From CAVVEQ01 sp963806635 (GTDB lineage Bacteria > Chloroflexota > Anaerolineae > Anaerolineales > Anaerolineaceae), in assembly GCA_963806635.1 (NCBI GenBank), contig CAWDZA010000021.1:1-64000 (forward strand): 64,000 nt of DNA. Direction: 5' to 3'. Made by a program: the position numbers and the translations under genes. Below the pieces are notes generated by a model. The model did not search any database. It was given only the letters and a program-made list of their open reading frames with translations, and was not told the DNA's origin. Of the stretch, positions 61,469 through 64,000 are shown one piece after another; within the stretch, counting starts at the first letter, position 1; every line of letters begins with the position of its first letter.

Positions 61469-62615
61469 CTACTTCAACTTGATCCTCTTCGTGGATGGCT
61501 GCTCCTTCAGCTTCACTTTCCCTGAAGGCTCTGCCTTTTTGGCCGGTTTCGCCGGCCGGGTCTCCCTGCGGATGCGTACCTCTTTAATGATCCTGGGCAC
61601 AAACAGCAGCAGCACCAGGACCCCGAGCATCACAAGGAACGTACCCCAGGATGCCGGCTGACCCACCTCGGGCACCAGCCCGCCCGGGTTGTATTTCGCG
61701 GGTGTCCCGGCTGTCTGCTCGTTCAGAGAAACTGAGAGCACCCGGTTCAGACCGTCGCGCAGACTTGAGGGCGAGGTGTAGGTCACCGCGTATTCGCTCT
61801 GCAGTCCGCGCTGGTACATTTCGTATATGCTGGCCAGTGCCGCTGGATCCTTGGCAAAGCTATAGAGCCCGCCGCTATTTTCTGCCAGGTACTTCAGCGC
61901 CTTTTCATCCAGCGCCGTCTGGCTGCCGCTTGTCTGGTTTGCATCCCCCAGCCCGATGGTGGAGATCGACAAGCCCGCTGGCTGCGATCTTGGCGATCAC
62001 ATCCGCGGCAGCCACCGAGCTGCGGTTATCCATCCCATCCGTCAGCGCCACAATTGCCTTCCGCCCGGGTATATCCGCCAGGATATCTTCACCTTTCACC
62101 AGAGCGTCATACATGGCGGTGTCGCCCTTCGCGGCTAGCTTATCGATGGCGTTATTGAGCGCGTTGGGGTCGTCCGTCACCGCCTGCGAAAGGGTCAGAT
62201 CGGTATTGAAAGCCAGGATGCCGGTCTGGTCGCCTGCGCGCATGCGCCCGATGAAATCCTTGGCTACCTCCTTGGCACGGATCAGCTTTTCGCCGGTGGC
62301 CATGCTTCCCGAGGTATCCATCAGCAGCAGGGTCGTCACAGGTCCTGCTTCGCCCGAACCCTGCAGCAGTTGGGCATCCACCGGCTGACCGTTCTCCATC
62401 ACCACCAGGCTTGCCGGGTTCACCGGCAGGGGCTGGCCATTCGCGTCGGTCACAGAGATATACACGGTCACCAGCGGGAAGCGCGAGGTGTCCACCTGGG
62501 TGATGCGCACCACCGGCTCATCGCCAGCGCGTACCGGCGCAGCAGTCAGTGTAAAAAGCATCCCCAGACAGGCGAGAAGGCTAATTGCTTTAAATAATCG
62601 CTTGTTCATGGTCAA
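61469..62615 (-). CDS. vWA-domain protein with signal peptide and C-terminal membrane anchor, frameshifted
   Basis: Signal peptide at the start (LFKAISLLACLGMLFTLTAAPVRA). Then a beta-rich stretch and a von Willebrand A domain with an intact MIDAS: LLLMDTSGSMATGEK (DxSxS), GDTAMYDAL (Thr) and ALTDGMD (Asp). The frame breaks near 61972-61976; the next frame continues ISTIGLGDANQTSGSQTALDEKALKYLAENSGG and ends in one membrane helix (WGTFLVMLGVLVLLLFVPRII) plus a basic Lys/Pro tail. Joined length is about 380 residues. The stop side is convergent with the membrane protein. Its start overlaps the end of the FHA gene (ATGA), so the two are coupled. Confidence 0.85.
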
Positions 62616-63481
62616 CCTCTCTTCTCGCGGTAGACGACCCTGGTGTGTCCCAGGCTGATCGTCTGCCCATCGCGCAGTTGGGCTTCCTCGATCTTTCTGC
62701 CATCGATAAAGGTGCCGCCCAGGCTGAGATCTTTCAGGACGAAATACGTATCCGCTCCGCGCAGAATGGCGTGCTGGGGAGCGATATCCGGGTCGGGCAG
62801 GACGATATCGGATTTCATGGGCGAGCTGCCAATGAATGCCGCCGGTCCGCCCTTTTTCAGGAACTTATCCAGGATGAACTCGGTGCCCTGCATCTTGCCG
62901 CTGGTCACCTCAAACCAGGCCTGGGTGAGCAGGTACGTGAAGAGCGCGATGCACCCTCCGATCCCCGCCCCCAGCACCAGCAGCCCGGCGCCCTTGCCAT
63001 ACAGCGGAGATTTCACCAGCGCGCGGAACCCTTCCAGCAGCAGAACACCCAGAACGCCGCCAGCCAGTCCCCCCAGGGCGCTCTTCCAGGCCTGCGCGCC
63101 GCCCTTGATCCCCCCGGCGAACCCTACCGCCAGTCCGAAGATACCCCAGCCGATCATGCGGCTGATGAGCATCCCGCCTGTAAATTGGAAGGCAGCCTCC
63201 GCCAGCGGCAGCCCCACGGCTCCGCCAGCCATCCCAAGCAAGCCGCTTGCCAACCCGGCCTGCCACATCTGCCGGTAATTTCCGTTCACCAGCCCGTCGG
63301 TCAGCCCGATGCACCCGCCGATCAGAAAACCGATCAGCGCCCCCACTCCAAGCTCGCTCAGGTACAGGTTGCCGAAGAAAGACAGCCCCATGTAGTTGCT
63401 CAACTGCCAGGCGAGCAATCCTCCAATTGCCCCCAGGACAGCAAAGTAATAGATCCGCATTGCACGGCTCATTGGTAACAA
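62612..63481 (-). CDS. FHA-domain membrane protein
   Basis: 289 residues. The N-terminal ~195 residues carry about five hydrophobic, Gly-rich segments (AVLGAIGGLLAWQLSNYMG, GVGALIGFLIGGCIGLTDGLV, SALGGLAGGVLGVLLLEGF). The C-terminal ~90 residues are an FHA domain: AFIGSSPMKSDIVLPDPDIAPQHAIL, then LGGTFIDGRKIEEAQLRDGQTISLGHTRVVYRE (GS, S-x-x-H and N/D-G positions kept). FHA domains bind phosphothreonine, so a Ser/Thr kinase should exist elsewhere. It overlaps both neighbours (13 bases with the JAMM gene, 4 with the vWA gene). Confidence 0.88.
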   Translation of the reverse strand: MLPMSRAMRIYYFAVLGAIGGLLAWQLSNYMGLSFFGNLYLSELGVGALIGFLIGGCIGLTDGLVNGNYRQMWQAGLASGLLGMAGGAVGLPLAEAAFQFTGGMLISRMIGWGIFGLAVGFAGGIKGGAQAWKSALGGLAGGVLGVLLLEGFRALVKSPLYGKGAGLLVLGAGIGGCIALFTYLLTQAWFEVTSGKMQGTEFILDKFLKKGGPAAFIGSSPMKSDIVLPDPDIAPQHAILRGADTYFVLKDLSLGGTFIDGRKIEEAQLRDGQTISLGHTRVVYREKRG

Positions 63482-64000
63482 CCTCCTTTGTCGGCCGGGC
63501 GGTCGCCAACTGGCACCAGGTTGCGCCAGAGCACAACACTGCGCCCATCCCTGCCGGTAAGTTCGTAGAAACCGAAATAACGATGGTTATCCAGGTTCCC
63601 ATCCACAGTTTGAATAAAAAATCCCCCCCAGAAATTGTATGGTTCGATCACCAGCGCCACCTGCCAGGAGGCCGGGTAAAAATTCTGATGCAGCCAGTGA
63701 TCCCAGGAGGAGAAGAACACGCCCATTTTTGGGTGGGTGTGGAACCATCCCACCAGCTCCTTGCCCGGGTAACACTCCTCCATCTCCCGGTTGATCGCCA
63801 CGATGCTATCCTGCGTGAAGGTCAGGTGTGCCCGCCCGTAGCGGGTGGCTTCAGCGGGCAGCACCCGATCGATCACAATGTAGTCCCGTCCGCTGTCCTG
63901 ATCCACGCGGTGCTTTCCCAGCAGCCACCCGCCGGTTTCGTTGTTCAGATCCTGCCCGGCGATGGCGCAGGCGCGGATATACGCGCGCTGGCTGAAAAAG
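63469..64000 (-). CDS. JAMM/MPN-domain metalloprotease-like protein, cut by right window edge
   Basis: The frame is open from the window edge (64000) through 63469. It has the JAMM set: the Glu in NNETGGWLLGKHR (about 63940), then LVGWFHTHPKMGVFFSSWDHWLHQNF with H-x-H-P and S-x-x-D. These are the zinc ligands and catalytic residues of the MPN+/Rpn11 class, which removes ubiquitin-like tags or cleaves isopeptide bonds. GTG at 63906 would lose the Glu, so the true start is outside. It overlaps the FHA gene by 13 bases. Roughly 175 residues are visible. Confidence 0.85.
   Translation of the reverse strand, partial: FFSQRAYIRACAIAGQDLNNETGGWLLGKHRVDQDSGRDYIVIDRVLPAEATRYGRAHLTFTQDSIVAINREMEECYPGKELVGWFHTHPKMGVFFSSWDHWLHQNFYPASWQVALVIEPYNFWGGFFIQTVDGNLDNHRYFGFYELTGRDGRSVVLWRNLVPVGDRPADKGGCYQ

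Noticed and set aside
1..64000. CRISPR arrays, rRNA genes, insertion sequences with transposase, phage structural genes
   Set aside because: No regularly spaced repeats, rRNA segments, transposase or capsid-like proteins were found on either strand.

Overview
The window reads as a mesophilic, heterotrophic, probably anaerobic bacterium. The mix of genes (many carbohydrate ABC systems, PfkB kinases and HAD hydrolases, a Thermotoga-type inositol route, a large MalT/LuxR regulator) fits Chloroflexota of the Anaerolineae type. That placement is inferred from gene style only; there is no rRNA or marker gene here. At least a dozen genes are split by one- or two-base frameshifts or a stop. So many in one window suggests indel noise in a draft or metagenomic assembly rather than mass pseudogenisation.

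Region 1 (1-19.2 kb, minus strand). From the right, in transcription order: a HAD hydrolase, a phosphoglycerate-mutase-like protein whose two halves are in swapped order (apparent circular permutation), two tandem P-loop kinases, an MFS exporter, an RpiR regulator, an AfuABC-type ABC importer, three more HAD proteins (one fused to a TIM barrel), DUF47 plus a PiT phosphate transporter, a PfkB kinase, an MBL-fold hydrolase and the start of nagA. The set suggests uptake and breakdown of a phosphorylated or sugar-like substrate, with the released phosphate handled by PiT/DUF47.

Region 2 (19.3-32.1 kb, plus strand). A LacI regulator with a 24-bp palindromic operator over its own promoter heads a cluster: UxaE, a fructuronate reductase-type SDR, a LarA-type (nickel-pincer) epimerase, 6-phosphogluconate dehydrogenase, a KdgK-like kinase, a zinc dehydrogenase, then IolG, IolN, IolM and IolO. 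This matches the myo-inositol route known from Thermotoga (inositol to scyllo-inosose, 3-dehydro-scyllo-inosose, 5-dehydro-gluconate, tagaturonate, fructuronate, mannonate). No mannonate dehydratase or KDPG aldolase is present; LarA plus Gnd suggest mannonate may be epimerised to gluconate and sent into the pentose phosphate pathway.

Region 3 (32.5-45.8 kb). It is bounded on both sides by copies of a ~200-bp repeat; a third copy lies at 644-853. Copy 1 ends in an exact 3' half of a tRNA-Lys(CTT), so these look like relics of integration sites. Inside are a truncated iron alcohol dehydrogenase, a 2-oxoacid dehydrogenase complex (E1 alpha, E1 beta, E2) under a SorC regulator, small redox and membrane proteins, and a 896-residue MalT/LuxR regulator.

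Region 4 (45.9-64 kb) is visibly richer in G+C. It holds a glycosyltransferase, then a minus-strand galactoside/amino-sugar operon (DeoR, amidohydrolase, SIS isomerase, ABC importer, GH4 glycosidase, PfkB kinase, GatZ), an acyl-ACP thioesterase, a metallophosphoesterase, a DUF1697 protein, a large membrane protein and, at the right edge, a vWA-FHA-JAMM protease gene set that runs out of the window.
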